Shown in pieces: positions 51,140-60,123 of a stretch of DNA of 64,000 nt (its first letter is position 1; the number at the start of each line of letters is the position of its first letter). A program made the translations under genes and the position numbers. Source of the stretch: an uncultured Hyphomonas sp. (lineage in GTDB: Bacteria > Pseudomonadota > Alphaproteobacteria > Caulobacterales > Hyphomonadaceae); the NCBI RefSeq assembly GCF_963677035.1, contig NZ_OY781472.1, positions 1,860,001-1,924,000 on the forward strand, written 5' to 3'. A model generated the notes under the pieces. That model did no database searches. It was not told where the DNA came from and saw nothing but the letters and a program-made list of their open reading frames with translations.

Positions 51140-51838
51140 ATGACCCGTTTCTTCGATCCTGACCTGTTTGCCCGCACCTATCGGGACCCGATGGCGTGGC
51201 TGAGCCTGCTGGTCGACCTGTTGCCGGTCATTGCTGTCGTCTTCTTTGGCTGGAAAGCGGTGCCGCTGGTTGCACTCTACTGGCTGGAAAACCTTGTCAT
51301 TGGTGTGTTCACGATCCTGCGCATGATCGGCACGGTGGCGGCCGACATCCTGAACCTCGCGGCGGCAGCCTTCATGGTGCCGTTCTTCACGGTACATTAT
51401 GGCATGTTCTGCTTTGGCCATGGGGTCTTCCTCAGCGCCTTTGCGGGTAGCAAGACGGGCAATGTTGCGCCGGGGTTTGGCGGCATGCGGACGCTGGTCG
51501 ACTGGGCGCTCGGCACCGGCCCCTACATGCTCTGGTTCGTGGGCGCGATCATTCTCATCAACATGCTCTTTTACCTTATCGACTTCATCGGGCGCGGCGA
51601 TTTCCGGAATACGCAGCTGCCTGCGGAAATGTTCGCGCCCTATGGCCGGATCGTGACGCTGCATGTGGCGATCATTCTCGGCGCGGGCCTGATGCTGGCA
51701 TTCGGACAGCCGCTGCTGGGCGTGCTGATCCTGATCATGCTGAGGGTCGGGTTCGGCATGTTCCTGAACATGCTTCGCCAACGGAAGATCGAAGGCACTG
51801 GCAGCGAGCCCCCGAATGCCGTGGCGGAGGCCGGGTAG
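51140..51838 (+). CDS. DUF6498-type multi-pass membrane protein
   Basis: A 232-residue inner-membrane protein with about six hydrophobic segments. The motif LYWLENLVIGVFTILRMIG and FTVHYGMFCFGHGVFL are typical of DUF6498. No function is known. It lies 20 bp after the M23 gene and 4 bp before the next frame, so these form an operon. Confidence 0.78.
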   Translation: MTRFFDPDLFARTYRDPMAWLSLLVDLLPVIAVVFFGWKAVPLVALYWLENLVIGVFTILRMIGTVAADILNLAAAAFMVPFFTVHYGMFCFGHGVFLSAFAGSKTGNVAPGFGGMRTLVDWALGTGPYMLWFVGAIILINMLFYLIDFIGRGDFRNTQLPAEMFAPYGRIVTLHVAIILGAGLMLAFGQPLLGVLILIMLRVGFGMFLNMLRQRKIEGTGSEPPNAVAEAG

Positions 51839-51842
51839 GGGC

Positions 51843-52877
51843 ATGGCGCTGAATATTGCCGCGATCGAAGCGCAGGCCGAACTCCATCATCAGTATCTGC
51901 TGGGCCTTGAACTGATGGTTGCCACGCGCGAAGGGCCAGAGGTCGTCGGCGACTGGATGTTCCGGCTGTTCCGCCGCCAGCATGAGGACAAATTCCTCTC
52001 AAGCTTCCGTAAGCTGGGGCTCGACGGCCTGCCGGATGCTGTGGCGTGTGCGAAGTATCATGTCCTGTCCAATAGTGTGGGCGGCGTGGCGGTCGAATAT
52101 ATGGAAGAGAGCGATACCAGGGCGTGGGTCCGCTTCCGGTATCCGCGCTGGATGTATGACGGCGCGGTGATTTGCGGTGTGCCGGTGGAAGCAAGCCGGG
52201 GCTTCCTGCGCGGCTGGTATGGCCAGAATGGCGTCTCGCTCGGCAATCCACGGCTCGGCTTTGTTTGCGTGTCTGAGGACATGACGGGCCAGTTCGGCCT
52301 CTGTGGCTATTTCCGCGAATACGATCACGACCTTACGGAGGACGAACGCCTCGTCTTTGCGCCGGATGAGCGTCCGCCGCCTTTTGATCCGGCGAAACAG
52401 CCCGAGCCACCGCCCGGGGAATGGAATGCGGAACGCCTTGCCAGGGCAAACCGGAACTATGCGGTGGAATATATCCGCAATGGCGTGCGCGAACTGGTGG
52501 CTGTTCTCGGGCAGGCGCGTGCGCTGGAGCTTTGTCAGCTCGCCGCGCGGCTGACGGGCCTGCAGCACTACCGGCATATGGCAGCGGCGGTGGGCGGCCA
52601 GGATGGCGGTCCGGAAGAGGCGGCACGGTTCCTCGCGGCGATGTTTGCCGGCATGGGGGATGAGTGCCGGGTAGAAACCCTTGATGGCGGGGCCGTCCTG
52701 CACCAGTCCGGACTGCGGATCGTCCGCGGGCTGGAAGGCGCTGTGCGTGAGACGCTCCTGTTGTGCTGGGTTGAAATCTGGCGCGGCGCGGTTCAGTCGC
52801 AGAGGATGTTCATGGACGTCGCGTGCGCTGTCTCGGAGACGGGCCTCGACTGGCGCATCACGCCATCTTCCGGCTAA
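51843..52877 (+). CDS. Hypothetical protein of unknown function
   Basis: A 344-residue soluble protein with no signal peptide or membrane segments. Recognisable only by local pattern: an acidic helical N-terminus with CAKYHVLSNSVGGVAVEYMEESDTRAWVRFRYPRW, a region rich in Pro/Glu around residue 190, and a helical C-terminal domain (GVRELVAVLGQARALELCQLAARLTGLQHY, then GVETLD-like CRVETLDGGAVLHQSGLRIVRGLE). The last part could be an ATC-hydrolase/DUF6125-like fold, but I cannot confirm. The ATG at 51843 follows GTAGGGG. It is the last gene of the M23/DUF6498 operon. Confidence 0.6.
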   Translation: MALNIAAIEAQAELHHQYLLGLELMVATREGPEVVGDWMFRLFRRQHEDKFLSSFRKLGLDGLPDAVACAKYHVLSNSVGGVAVEYMEESDTRAWVRFRYPRWMYDGAVICGVPVEASRGFLRGWYGQNGVSLGNPRLGFVCVSEDMTGQFGLCGYFREYDHDLTEDERLVFAPDERPPPFDPAKQPEPPPGEWNAERLARANRNYAVEYIRNGVRELVAVLGQARALELCQLAARLTGLQHYRHMAAAVGGQDGGPEEAARFLAAMFAGMGDECRVETLDGGAVLHQSGLRIVRGLEGAVRETLLLCWVEIWRGAVQSQRMFMDVACAVSETGLDWRITPSSG

Positions 52878-53011
52878 GCGGTCCGGACCCCTGACAATAC
52901 GTAATTCCCTGAATCTTTTGGGATGACATGCATTGCAGCTCTGCGATTTTATAAAGTTGACACATGATGACGCCTTCGGCCACGATGCGTTTAAGGCGAG
53001 GAAGGCAAGTC

Positions 53012-53635
53012 ATGACAATCGGCATGAAAACGGTAGAGAAACCGGGCAAGAGAGCCCGTTCCAAGGCGGCGAACCGGCGGGCGATTCTCAATGCCGGCCG
53101 GCGCGTATTCGCCAGGATCGGGTTCGAGGCCACGACGGTGCGCGATATTATCCGGGAAACGGACCTCGCAGCCGGCACATTCTACAACTACTTCAAGTCC
53201 AAGGAAGAAGTCTTCGAAGCGATTGCGGAAGACTCCACGTATCGCTTTCGCGACATGCTGAAAGATGTCCGCGCCACGGCCCGTACCGCACATGACTATT
53301 TGCATGATGCTTACCATGCCTATTTCAGCTTCATTGCCGACGAAAACAGGCAGGCCCTGTCCGAAGGTGCGCCTCATATGGCGCTGATCGGCGTGCGGGT
53401 GGATACGCCGGAAATGCTGGCCGTCGCAGCCGAGATCCGGTCTGATCTTGAACGGATCCTGTCGGCAGACACGTCCTCGACCATCGACATTGAGTTTCTC
53501 ACAGCTGCCGCGATCGGGACGGCCCGGGAAATGGGAGAAGTCATGCTGCTCCGCCGGCCTGTCGATGTCGACGGCGCGACCGAGTTTGCGTCTCGCGTGC
53601 TGATGGCCGGTGTGAAGGAGCTTGCCGCGAAGTAA
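53012..53635 (+). CDS. TetR/AcrR family transcriptional regulator
   Basis: A 207-residue repressor. The HTH is in residues 20-65 (RRAILNAGRRVFARIGFEATTVRDIIRETDLAAGTFYNYFKSKEEVF). The C-terminal domain is short and helical. The ATG at 53012 has GAGGAAGG upstream; earlier in-frame ATGs lack a Shine-Dalgarno. It is oriented toward the esterase and oxidoreductase genes that begin 73 bp downstream and likely regulates them. The upstream gap contains TTGACA at 52957-52962 but no clear -10 at the right distance. Confidence 0.92.
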   Translation: MTIGMKTVEKPGKRARSKAANRRAILNAGRRVFARIGFEATTVRDIIRETDLAAGTFYNYFKSKEEVFEAIAEDSTYRFRDMLKDVRATARTAHDYLHDAYHAYFSFIADENRQALSEGAPHMALIGVRVDTPEMLAVAAEIRSDLERILSADTSSTIDIEFLTAAAIGTAREMGEVMLLRRPVDVDGATEFASRVLMAGVKELAAK

Positions 53636-53707
53636 GGCGCTTGCCCCCTTGGCGAGCGAGGCACGGCAGGTCTAAGCTTCTCCCATGAATACAGCAGGGG
53701 AGCGGCC

Positions 53708-54742
53708 ATGAGCCTTCAGCAGACCATCACCAAGCTCGTCATGAAACTGCCGGGCGGCCTGCTCGTGAAAATGGCGGGCGGCAAGCCGCTGACAATTCGG
53801 GGCCGTACCCTTGAGCCGCAGCTGCAGCTGATGGCGTGGAACGGACGCAATGCGCCGCCGCTGTCCAGCCTGCCGGCCGAAACCGTTCAGGCCGTGACCA
53901 AGGAAACGCTGGCCTCCGTCGAGGCGCCTATTGAACCCGGTGTGCGCACCGAGGACCTGACCATTCCCGGCCCCAACAAGAACCAGATTCCAGCCCGCAT
54001 CTACCGCCCGGACGGGCAGGATCCGAAGGCGCCGCTCATGGTCTACTACCATATGGGCGGCGGCGTGATCGGCGATCTGGAAACCTGCCACGCCTGGTGC
54101 TCCATTCTGGCCAGCCGCGTGAAATGCCCCGTCCTGTCGATCGACTACCGCCTGGCGCCGCCACATAAATTCCCTGCCGGGATCGATGATTGCTGCGCCG
54201 CTTATGAATGGGGCATGCGCAATGCCGCCAAATTCGGGGCGCCCGAAGGTGTCGCCGCTGTGGGCGGGGATTCCATGGGCGGCAATTTCTCGGCGATCAT
54301 CGCGCAGGAAATGCAGCGCGAGGACAAGCCACTGCCAGCGATGCAGCTGCTGATCTATCCGGCCATCGACCTTGTTGAGGACTTCCCCTCCCGCAAGGAG
54401 TTCAGTCAGACTTTCTCGCTGTCCACCGACACGATGGACTGGTTCATGCAGGAATATCTGCCGGAAGGGTTCGACAAGTCGAACAGGATGCTGTCGCCCG
54501 GGCAGACGGGCCATCTTGATGGCCTGCCGCCAGCGGTCGTCATCACGGCGGGGCATGATCCGCTGTGCGATGAAGGCGATGATTATGCCCGCCGTCTGAA
54601 GGATGCCGGCGTGCCGGTGATCCACAAACGCTATGACCATCTTGCGCACGCCTTCACCGCGTTCACCCTGATTTCGCCCGGCTCGCGCAAGGCCTGCCTG
54701 GAAATCGCGGACATGGTCCGTACCGTCTATTCGAAGCTTTAG
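53708..54742 (+). CDS. Alpha/beta hydrolase, HSL (GDXG) esterase family
   Basis: A 344-residue esterase/lipase of the hormone-sensitive-lipase group. The oxyanion motif reads YYHMGGGVIGDLE near residue 117 (HGGG with His-Met), and the nucleophile elbow is VGGDSMGGNFSA near residue 186 (GDSxG). The catalytic acid and histidine would be in GHDPLCDEGDDYA and HAFTAFT near residue 310. It could hydrolyse the lactones/esters made by the upstream FMO/BVMO-type enzyme. AGGGGAG precedes the ATG. Confidence 0.92.
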   Translation: MSLQQTITKLVMKLPGGLLVKMAGGKPLTIRGRTLEPQLQLMAWNGRNAPPLSSLPAETVQAVTKETLASVEAPIEPGVRTEDLTIPGPNKNQIPARIYRPDGQDPKAPLMVYYHMGGGVIGDLETCHAWCSILASRVKCPVLSIDYRLAPPHKFPAGIDDCCAAYEWGMRNAAKFGAPEGVAAVGGDSMGGNFSAIIAQEMQREDKPLPAMQLLIYPAIDLVEDFPSRKEFSQTFSLSTDTMDWFMQEYLPEGFDKSNRMLSPGQTGHLDGLPPAVVITAGHDPLCDEGDDYARRLKDAGVPVIHKRYDHLAHAFTAFTLISPGSRKACLEIADMVRTVYSKL

Positions 54743-54751
54743 GAGCGCGGC

Positions 54752-55726
54752 TTGAAAGCGCTTGTCTGTCACCAGATTACGGATGACTTCTCCGGGCTGG
54801 AGGTGCGGGATATTGCCGTGCCGGAGCCGGGAGAGGGTGAGGTCCGGGTTCGCGTGAAGGCGGCCGGGCTGAACTTCCCCGATCTCCTGATGAGCCAGGG
54901 CAAATACCAGTTCAAACCGGAACTGCCTTTCACGCTGGGCATGGAAGTCGCAGGCGTGATCGACGCGGTTGGAGATGGCGTGACGGAGTGGATGCCCGGC
55001 GATGAAGTGATCGGCGGGAACAAGACCGGCGGCTGCGCCGAATATGCCGTGCTTCCGGCAGCGGGCCTGTCCCGCAAACCCAAACCTTTCACCTTTGCCC
55101 AGGCCGCTGCCTTTCCGGCCGCCTATATCACGGCCTATGTGGCGCTTGTTGTCCGGGCCAATCTGCAACCGGGCGAAACGTTGCTCGTGCACGGCGCAAG
55201 CGGCGGGGTTGGCATGGCCGCCGTGGATGTCGGCAAGCTGCTCGGCGCAACGGTCATCGCGACATCGGCGTCCGATACGAAATTGGACAAGGTGCTGGAG
55301 TACGGCGCGGACTATGGCATCAACGCGGCCCAGGGCTTTCGCGACAAGGTCAAAACCCTCACCGGTGGGCGCGGCGCAGACGTGATCTTTGATCCGGTCG
55401 GCGGGGATGTTTTTGACGAGAGTGTCCGCTGTATCGCCTTTGACGGGCGGCTTCTGGTGGTCGGGTTCACATCCGGGCGTATCCCTTCGATCAATGTGAA
55501 CATGCCGCTGATCAAGGGGTTCTCGGTCGTTGGCGTCCGGGCGGGCGAGTATGGCCGCCGGTTTCCGGAACGGGGGCTGAAGAACAAGGCTGCGATTAGC
55601 CAATGGGCGGAAGAGGGCAGGGTCCACCCCCGCGTCTACAGTGAGGTCCCGCTGGACGGCTGGCGGGAAGCGTGGCGCCTGATGACCGACCGCGAAGTTG
55701 TCGGTAAGGTCATCATAAGGCCCTGA
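54752..55726 (+). CDS. Quinone oxidoreductase-like MDR protein
   Basis: A 324-residue zinc-independent medium-chain dehydrogenase/reductase of the quinone-oxidoreductase (QorA-like) group. The NADPH-binding motif is LVHGASGGVGMAAVDVGKLLGA near residue 145; the substrate domain starts GLNFPDLLMSQGKYQFKPELP. Structural zinc cysteines are absent. It starts at a TTG (54752) preceded by AGGAGC. The acceptor is unknown. It forms an operon with the esterase (9-bp gap). Confidence 0.9.
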   Translation: MKALVCHQITDDFSGLEVRDIAVPEPGEGEVRVRVKAAGLNFPDLLMSQGKYQFKPELPFTLGMEVAGVIDAVGDGVTEWMPGDEVIGGNKTGGCAEYAVLPAAGLSRKPKPFTFAQAAAFPAAYITAYVALVVRANLQPGETLLVHGASGGVGMAAVDVGKLLGATVIATSASDTKLDKVLEYGADYGINAAQGFRDKVKTLTGGRGADVIFDPVGGDVFDESVRCIAFDGRLLVVGFTSGRIPSINVNMPLIKGFSVVGVRAGEYGRRFPERGLKNKAAISQWAEEGRVHPRVYSEVPLDGWREAWRLMTDREVVGKVIIRP

Positions 55727-55766
55727 GACACATACAAAAATTCAAACTCCAAGAGAGGAATATCCA

Positions 55767-56906
55767 ATGGCTGACCAACTACCCGAGACAAGCCTGCAAA
55801 TTCGCACGCTGGTGACACCGGAGGGCAAACTGGAATTGTCCCTCACCGAAGCAGCCGTGAAGGCGCCGGGGCCGGACCAGGTGCTGGTCCGGATCCAGGG
55901 GACACCGATCAACCCGTCCGACCTCGGCCTGCTGGTTGGCGGGGCGGACATGTCCACCGCCGTGCAAGGCGGCACGAAAGACAATCCGGCAATCACGGCC
56001 GATGTGCCGGAAGGCGGCCTGCGCGCCATGAAGGCCCGGCTTGGCCAGTCGCTGGCCGTGGGCAATGAAGGCGCCGGCATCGTGGTGGCTGCCGGGGAGT
56101 CGCCCGCGGCGCAGGCGCTGCTTGGCAAGATGGTTACCTGCCTGGGCGGGAACATGTACCAGCAATACCGTACACTGCATGTCTCGCAGTGCATGGCCCT
56201 GCCGGACGGCACGACGGCAGAGCAGGGGGCGTCCTGCTATGTGAACCCGCTGACCGCGCTCTCCTTCGTGGAAACGATGAAAGCCAAGGGGCATGAAGCG
56301 CTGGTTCACACGGCCGCAGCCTCAAACCTTGGCCAGATGCTGAACAAGATCTGCCTCAAGGATGGCGTGCCGATCCTGAACATCGTGCGCAAGGAAGAGC
56401 AGGCGGAAATCCTGCGCGGTATCGGCGCCAAACACATCGTCAACTCGACATCGCCGACTTTCATGGAAGACCTGATCACCGGCCTGATGGAAACGGGCGC
56501 GACCATGGGCTTTGACGCCATCGGCGGCGGACCGCTTGCGGGCCAGTTGCTGATCGCCATGGAAGCCGCCGCCAGCCGCAAGATGAAAGAATATTCCCGC
56601 TATGGGTCTGGCACGGAAACGCAGGTCTATATCTATGGCCGCCTCGACATGTCGCCGACCATCGTGCCGGCCGGTGTCGGCTTCGCCTGGAACCTCAGCG
56701 GCTACCTGCTGACGCCGTTCCTGGAGAAGGCGGCTCCTGAGGTGCGCGCACGCATGTACAAGCGCGTGATCGATGAACTCGATACGACCTTTGCCAGCCA
56801 TTATACGAAGACGATCTCGCTGGCCGATGCGCTCGATCTGGACACGCTGCATGCCTACAACGCCAAGGCGACAGGCGAGAAATATCTGATCGACCCGAGC
56901 CTCTAG
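55767..56906 (+). CDS. Zinc-independent MDR family oxidoreductase
   Basis: A 379-residue MDR protein. Substrate domain: INPSDLGLLVGGADM; nucleotide domain starts ALVHTAAASNLGQMLNKICLKDG near residue 180, with an AAASNLG loop in place of the usual GAGGVG. The long insert between residues 60-90 is typical of this subgroup. Likely an enoyl or alkenal reductase/dehydrogenase. GAGAGGAA precedes the ATG. It ends 4 bp before the stop of the convergent kinase gene. Confidence 0.85.
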   Translation: MADQLPETSLQIRTLVTPEGKLELSLTEAAVKAPGPDQVLVRIQGTPINPSDLGLLVGGADMSTAVQGGTKDNPAITADVPEGGLRAMKARLGQSLAVGNEGAGIVVAAGESPAAQALLGKMVTCLGGNMYQQYRTLHVSQCMALPDGTTAEQGASCYVNPLTALSFVETMKAKGHEALVHTAAASNLGQMLNKICLKDGVPILNIVRKEEQAEILRGIGAKHIVNSTSPTFMEDLITGLMETGATMGFDAIGGGPLAGQLLIAMEAAASRKMKEYSRYGSGTETQVYIYGRLDMSPTIVPAGVGFAWNLSGYLLTPFLEKAAPEVRARMYKRVIDELDTTFASHYTKTISLADALDLDTLHAYNAKATGEKYLIDPSL

Positions 56907-56910
56907 GCCG

Positions 56911-57651
56911 TCAGAGCAATCTGTCTTCTGCGATCGTGATAGAATGATCGCGGGTCTTGTAGAGAACGATGTCGGCCCGCTGTTTCAGCGGGCCGATGTG
57001 CTCCCGCAGGTTTGGCAGATTGATCTGCTCCCAGACCGATTGTGCAAAGTCCAGAAGTTCCGGCTCTGACATGTGCAGGAAGTTCGCATAGAAGGATGCC
57101 TGGTCTTCCCGTGCGGCGTTCCACAGGCGCAGGAAGCGTTCCAGGAACCAGGCAAGCAGATTGTCTTCGCTGGCATCCAGATAGATCAGCAGGTCCGGCT
57201 CGTGTGTTCCACGCGGCGGCGGTGACAAGGGCTGGAAGCCGAGCCCTTCCAGGATCAGCACGTCCGGCCGGGCAATGACGCGCGTCAGGCCCGGGTCCAC
57301 ATCATAGGTGATGTGACTGTAGGTGGGGAATGCCGCCTCACCCGTTCGAATGGCACGCAGGGCATCGCCGAGGGCCTGATGGTCATAGGTCTCCGGGAAG
57401 CCCTTGCGAAGCGTCAGGTCACGCTCGGTCAGCACGCTGTTGGGGAAAAGGAAGCCGTCGGTCGAAACGGTTTCGACGTCCAGCATATCGTCCAGAACAT
57501 CGGCAAGAGCGGCAGCAAGGGTTGTCTTGCCGGAAGCAACGGAGCCGGTGAGCCCGGCGATCAGGCCGGCCCGTTCCGATTGCAGGTCAGAGAGGCGGGC
57601 GGCCAGTGCGTGAATGCCGTCCCCATCGGTGGTCTGCGTTTCTGCGGTCAT
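56911..57651 (-). CDS. coaA: Type I pantothenate kinase-like protein
   Basis: A 246-residue P-loop kinase. Walker A is GSVASGKT at residues 36-43; STDGFLFPNSVL, RKGFPETYD and IYDVDPG-like YDVDPGLTRVIARPDVLILEG are typical of CoaA, the first step of coenzyme A synthesis. It is shorter than usual (about 310) because the N-terminal ~70 residues of CoaA are missing; no upstream start restores them. An alternative is a related uridine-kinase-type enzyme. Start and short length make this less certain than most calls. The region 56971-56997 inside it encodes a strong hairpin. Confidence 0.78.
   Translation of the reverse strand: MTAETQTTDGDGIHALAARLSDLQSERAGLIAGLTGSVASGKTTLAAALADVLDDMLDVETVSTDGFLFPNSVLTERDLTLRKGFPETYDHQALGDALRAIRTGEAAFPTYSHITYDVDPGLTRVIARPDVLILEGLGFQPLSPPPRGTHEPDLLIYLDASEDNLLAWFLERFLRLWNAAREDQASFYANFLHMSEPELLDFAQSVWEQINLPNLREHIGPLKQRADIVLYKTRDHSITIAEDRLL
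56971..56997. other. Strong intragenic hairpin in the CoaA-like gene
   Basis: GTCGGCCCGCTG (56971-56982) and CAGCGGGCCGAT (56986-56997) form 11 of 12 pairs with a TTT loop. The position is 60 bp from the 3' end of the gene. There is no T-tract, so it is not a standard terminator; it may affect mRNA stability or translation. Confidence 0.5.
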
Positions 57652-57749
57652 TCGGGTCCATTCAGATGATTGCGAAGCGCTTGCGAACCTACACAGTTCG
57701 CCTCGCTTTGTCCTGCCCATTTGGGGGCCGCCGGCACGCGCATTGCCTG

Positions 57750-58103
57750 TTATTTACGGAATGGCAGGCTGATCAGACGCCAGAGAACCCAGAGCGGCAG
57801 AACGATTGTGGCGCCCGCCAGCGCCGGTTTCCAGAAATTTCGGATCGTCCAGCCTGCTGCTGCCAGCGTTTGTTTCGCAACCGCCGCCAGAGCAGCCGGA
57901 ATGTTTGCATCCTGAGCGGCCGGGTTGAAGTTCGCTGCCAGTACGAAGAACCCTACCAGAATGCAGAGCCCGATCAGTTTCACCCCGCCCCAGAGGCTGA
58001 TGCCGAACAGGCGCCGCAGCAGCGGGCGCTTCGGCGGCTTGCCGGGGTTCTCTGTTGGTGGCGGCGTTGGCGCCGGATCGCTGAGGGGCGGTATCTCAGT
58101 CAT
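57750..58103 (-). CDS. Small membrane protein (DUF6460-like)
   Basis: A 117-residue protein with a Pro-rich N-terminal segment (PLSDPAPTPPPTENPGKPPK) and two hydrophobic segments (SLWGGVKLIGLCILVGFFVLAA and ALAGATIVLPLWVLWRLISLPF). This fits the DUF6460 pattern. The ATG at 58103 is in the last codons of the upstream mscS gene (8-bp overlap), so it is translated with the channel genes. Confidence 0.72.
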   Translation of the reverse strand: MTEIPPLSDPAPTPPPTENPGKPPKRPLLRRLFGISLWGGVKLIGLCILVGFFVLAANFNPAAQDANIPAALAAVAKQTLAAAGWTIRNFWKPALAGATIVLPLWVLWRLISLPFRK

Positions 58104-59226
58104 TTTCCCCAGGGGCCATCGGCGGAGGTGCGGCCTGTGTTTCACCATCATTCTTGCCAGGCGGCTTGTACGGAACATAGACAACATGCTGGAACGGGAT
58201 GGTCACGCCATTTGCATCGAAGGCTTCTTTAACTGCCTTGGTAACTTCCGCGCGGACATCGATAAATTCCGGTGTGGCCACATAGGCGCGCAACCGCACC
58301 TGAACGCTGGAAGCGGCCAGCGCGTAAATGCCAACCCAGGTTTCATCATTGCCGAGGATGCGCGGATGGTTGTCGGCCACTTCGCGGACGAGCCGGATCG
58401 CCAGGTCCATGTCGTCATCATAGGAAATGTCGAAATAGAGATCGAGGCGCCGCCGTGTCTGCCGCGTATGGTTGATCAGCGGCTCTGACCATACCTTGTC
58501 ATTGGTGATGGAGACGATCTTGTGATCAACCTGCTTCACCTGGGTGAGGAAGGGGGTGATGTCGATCACTTCGCCATCAAGACCGGCTGCGCTGACATAG
58601 TCGCCGATCCGGAACGGACGGAAGATCGCCAGCATGATACCGGCGGCAACGGCCTTCAGCGTATCCTGCAGGGCGAGGCCGATGGCGAGGCCTGCGGCGC
58701 CGAGCAGGGCCGCCAGCGAGGCTGTCGGGAAGCCCAGTTGCGTCAGGGCAAAGACGATCGCGACCGCGAAGATCAGGTATTTGAACAGGGATGCGGCAAA
58801 GGCGAACAGCGTATCGTCAGCGCCTGCGCGGCGATGGGCCTTGCGCCCGAACCGCCGCAAGGACCGGGCGACCCCGTTGGCGATGATCACCGCGATCACC
58901 AGAATAGCGACGGCCCCGAGCGCGCCGGGGCCGCGATTTTCGATCATGGTTTCCCAGTCATAGCCCGCAAGCCCGAGTGGTATGGGGCTGAGCAGAATCA
59001 GCGCGAAGATCCGGGTGATGGAGGCCGCAAGGTCCCAGTTCGATCCCTCGAACTCTTTGTCCTTGGATATGGCCTTCTTGCCGACCTGCAGCACAAGACG
59101 CCGCAGCAGACTGGCGGCGATCCAGACGGCAATCGCCGACAGGAGCACGACGCCCCATTTCTCGACATAGGGTTCGAGCGTTGCGGCCCAGGGCGGCCAG
59201 CCGGTGGTGTCGATCGGAAGCTTCAT
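58096..59226 (-). CDS. Small-conductance mechanosensitive channel (MscS family)
   Basis: A 376-residue channel with an extra N-terminal membrane helix before the MscS core. The pore helix TM3 contains SLAALLGAAGLAIGLALQDTLKAVAAGIMLAIFRPFRIGD near residue 170, with the glycine/alanine packing of MscS, followed by the beta domain (DGEVIDITPFLTQV, TNDKVWSEPLINHTRQ). It releases solutes when the membrane is stretched. The C-terminal tail is Pro-rich. Confidence 0.93.
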   Translation of the reverse strand: MKLPIDTTGWPPWAATLEPYVEKWGVVLLSAIAVWIAASLLRRLVLQVGKKAISKDKEFEGSNWDLAASITRIFALILLSPIPLGLAGYDWETMIENRGPGALGAVAILVIAVIIANGVARSLRRFGRKAHRRAGADDTLFAFAASLFKYLIFAVAIVFALTQLGFPTASLAALLGAAGLAIGLALQDTLKAVAAGIMLAIFRPFRIGDYVSAAGLDGEVIDITPFLTQVKQVDHKIVSITNDKVWSEPLINHTRQTRRRLDLYFDISYDDDMDLAIRLVREVADNHPRILGNDETWVGIYALAASSVQVRLRAYVATPEFIDVRAEVTKAVKEAFDANGVTIPFQHVVYVPYKPPGKNDGETQAAPPPMAPGEND

Positions 59227-59267
59227 GGGAATCTTCTGTCACGCCGTCTGATGCGCTTCAACTGACT

Positions 59268-60104
59268 TCAGCTGACCTCCCGCGTGATATTGACCTGATG
59301 CGGATACGGAATGGAGATTCCGGCGGCGTCGAGGGCTTCCTTGACTGTTCTGGTCAGGGCCCAGCGGACTTCCCAATAATCAGGGGTTTTCACCCATGGA
59401 CGGGCGACAATGTCTACCGAGCTGGCGCCCAGCGTATTGACGCGCACGACGGGGGCCGGGTCTGCCAGCACGCGGTCATCGGCTTTGATGGTGCGTTCGA
59501 TCACCTCCATCGCATTCTCCAGCCCATCGCCATAGTCGACGCTGAAAACCAGATCGACACGCCGGGTCGGGTATCCGGCATAGTTGCGGATAACGCCGGA
59601 GATCGCCTGGCTGTTGGGAACGATGACCTGGACATTGTCGGGGGAGGCGAGAATGGTCTGGAACAGGTTGATGTCTTTGACCGTGCCGCCTTCGCCGGCC
59701 AGTTCGACATATTGGCCAACGCTATAAGGCCGGAACAACATGACCATGATGCCGGACGCAATGTTGCCGAGCGCGCCTTGCAATGACAGGCCAATGGCCA
59801 GAGTCATGGCGCCGAGAATGGCCACGAAGCTGGTGGCCTGGACACCGAACAGCTGAAGCGCCGCAATCAGCGTTGCAGCTGTCAGGAACCAGCGTGTGAT
59901 GGACGCAAAGAAGCTGCCCAGCGTGTCGTCGATGTTCGGCCGTTTGAGGGCCTGCTTGCGGACGAGTGACGCGACCCAGCCCGAAATGCGCAGACCGGCG
60001 ATCAGCACAATGAGGGCTCCCACCACTTTCAGTGCGTAAGCCGCGATGATGGGCCAGTGCTCAGCCAGCAGGGCGTCCCAGTCGATATTGTTCAGAAATT
60101 CCAT
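59268..60104 (-). CDS. Small-conductance mechanosensitive channel (MscS family, second)
   Basis: A 278-residue MscS homologue near the E. coli MscS length (286). TM3 is TSFVAILGAMTLAIGLSLQGALGNIASGIMVMLFRPYSVGQ near residues 90-130, with the QGALGNIASGIM helix, followed by EGGTVKDINLFQT and VPNSQAISGVIRNYAGYPTRRVDL. It lies 41 bp upstream of the larger channel; two channels in one transcript may open at different tension. Confidence 0.94.
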   Translation of the reverse strand: MEFLNNIDWDALLAEHWPIIAAYALKVVGALIVLIAGLRISGWVASLVRKQALKRPNIDDTLGSFFASITRWFLTAATLIAALQLFGVQATSFVAILGAMTLAIGLSLQGALGNIASGIMVMLFRPYSVGQYVELAGEGGTVKDINLFQTILASPDNVQVIVPNSQAISGVIRNYAGYPTRRVDLVFSVDYGDGLENAMEVIERTIKADDRVLADPAPVVRVNTLGASSVDIVARPWVKTPDYWEVRWALTRTVKEALDAAGISIPYPHQVNITREVS

Positions 60105-60123
60105 TTATTACTCCGTCGTCGTT

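Noticed and set aside
53672..55627. Minus-strand frame of about 651 codons
   Set aside because: Antisense of the esterase and MDR genes.
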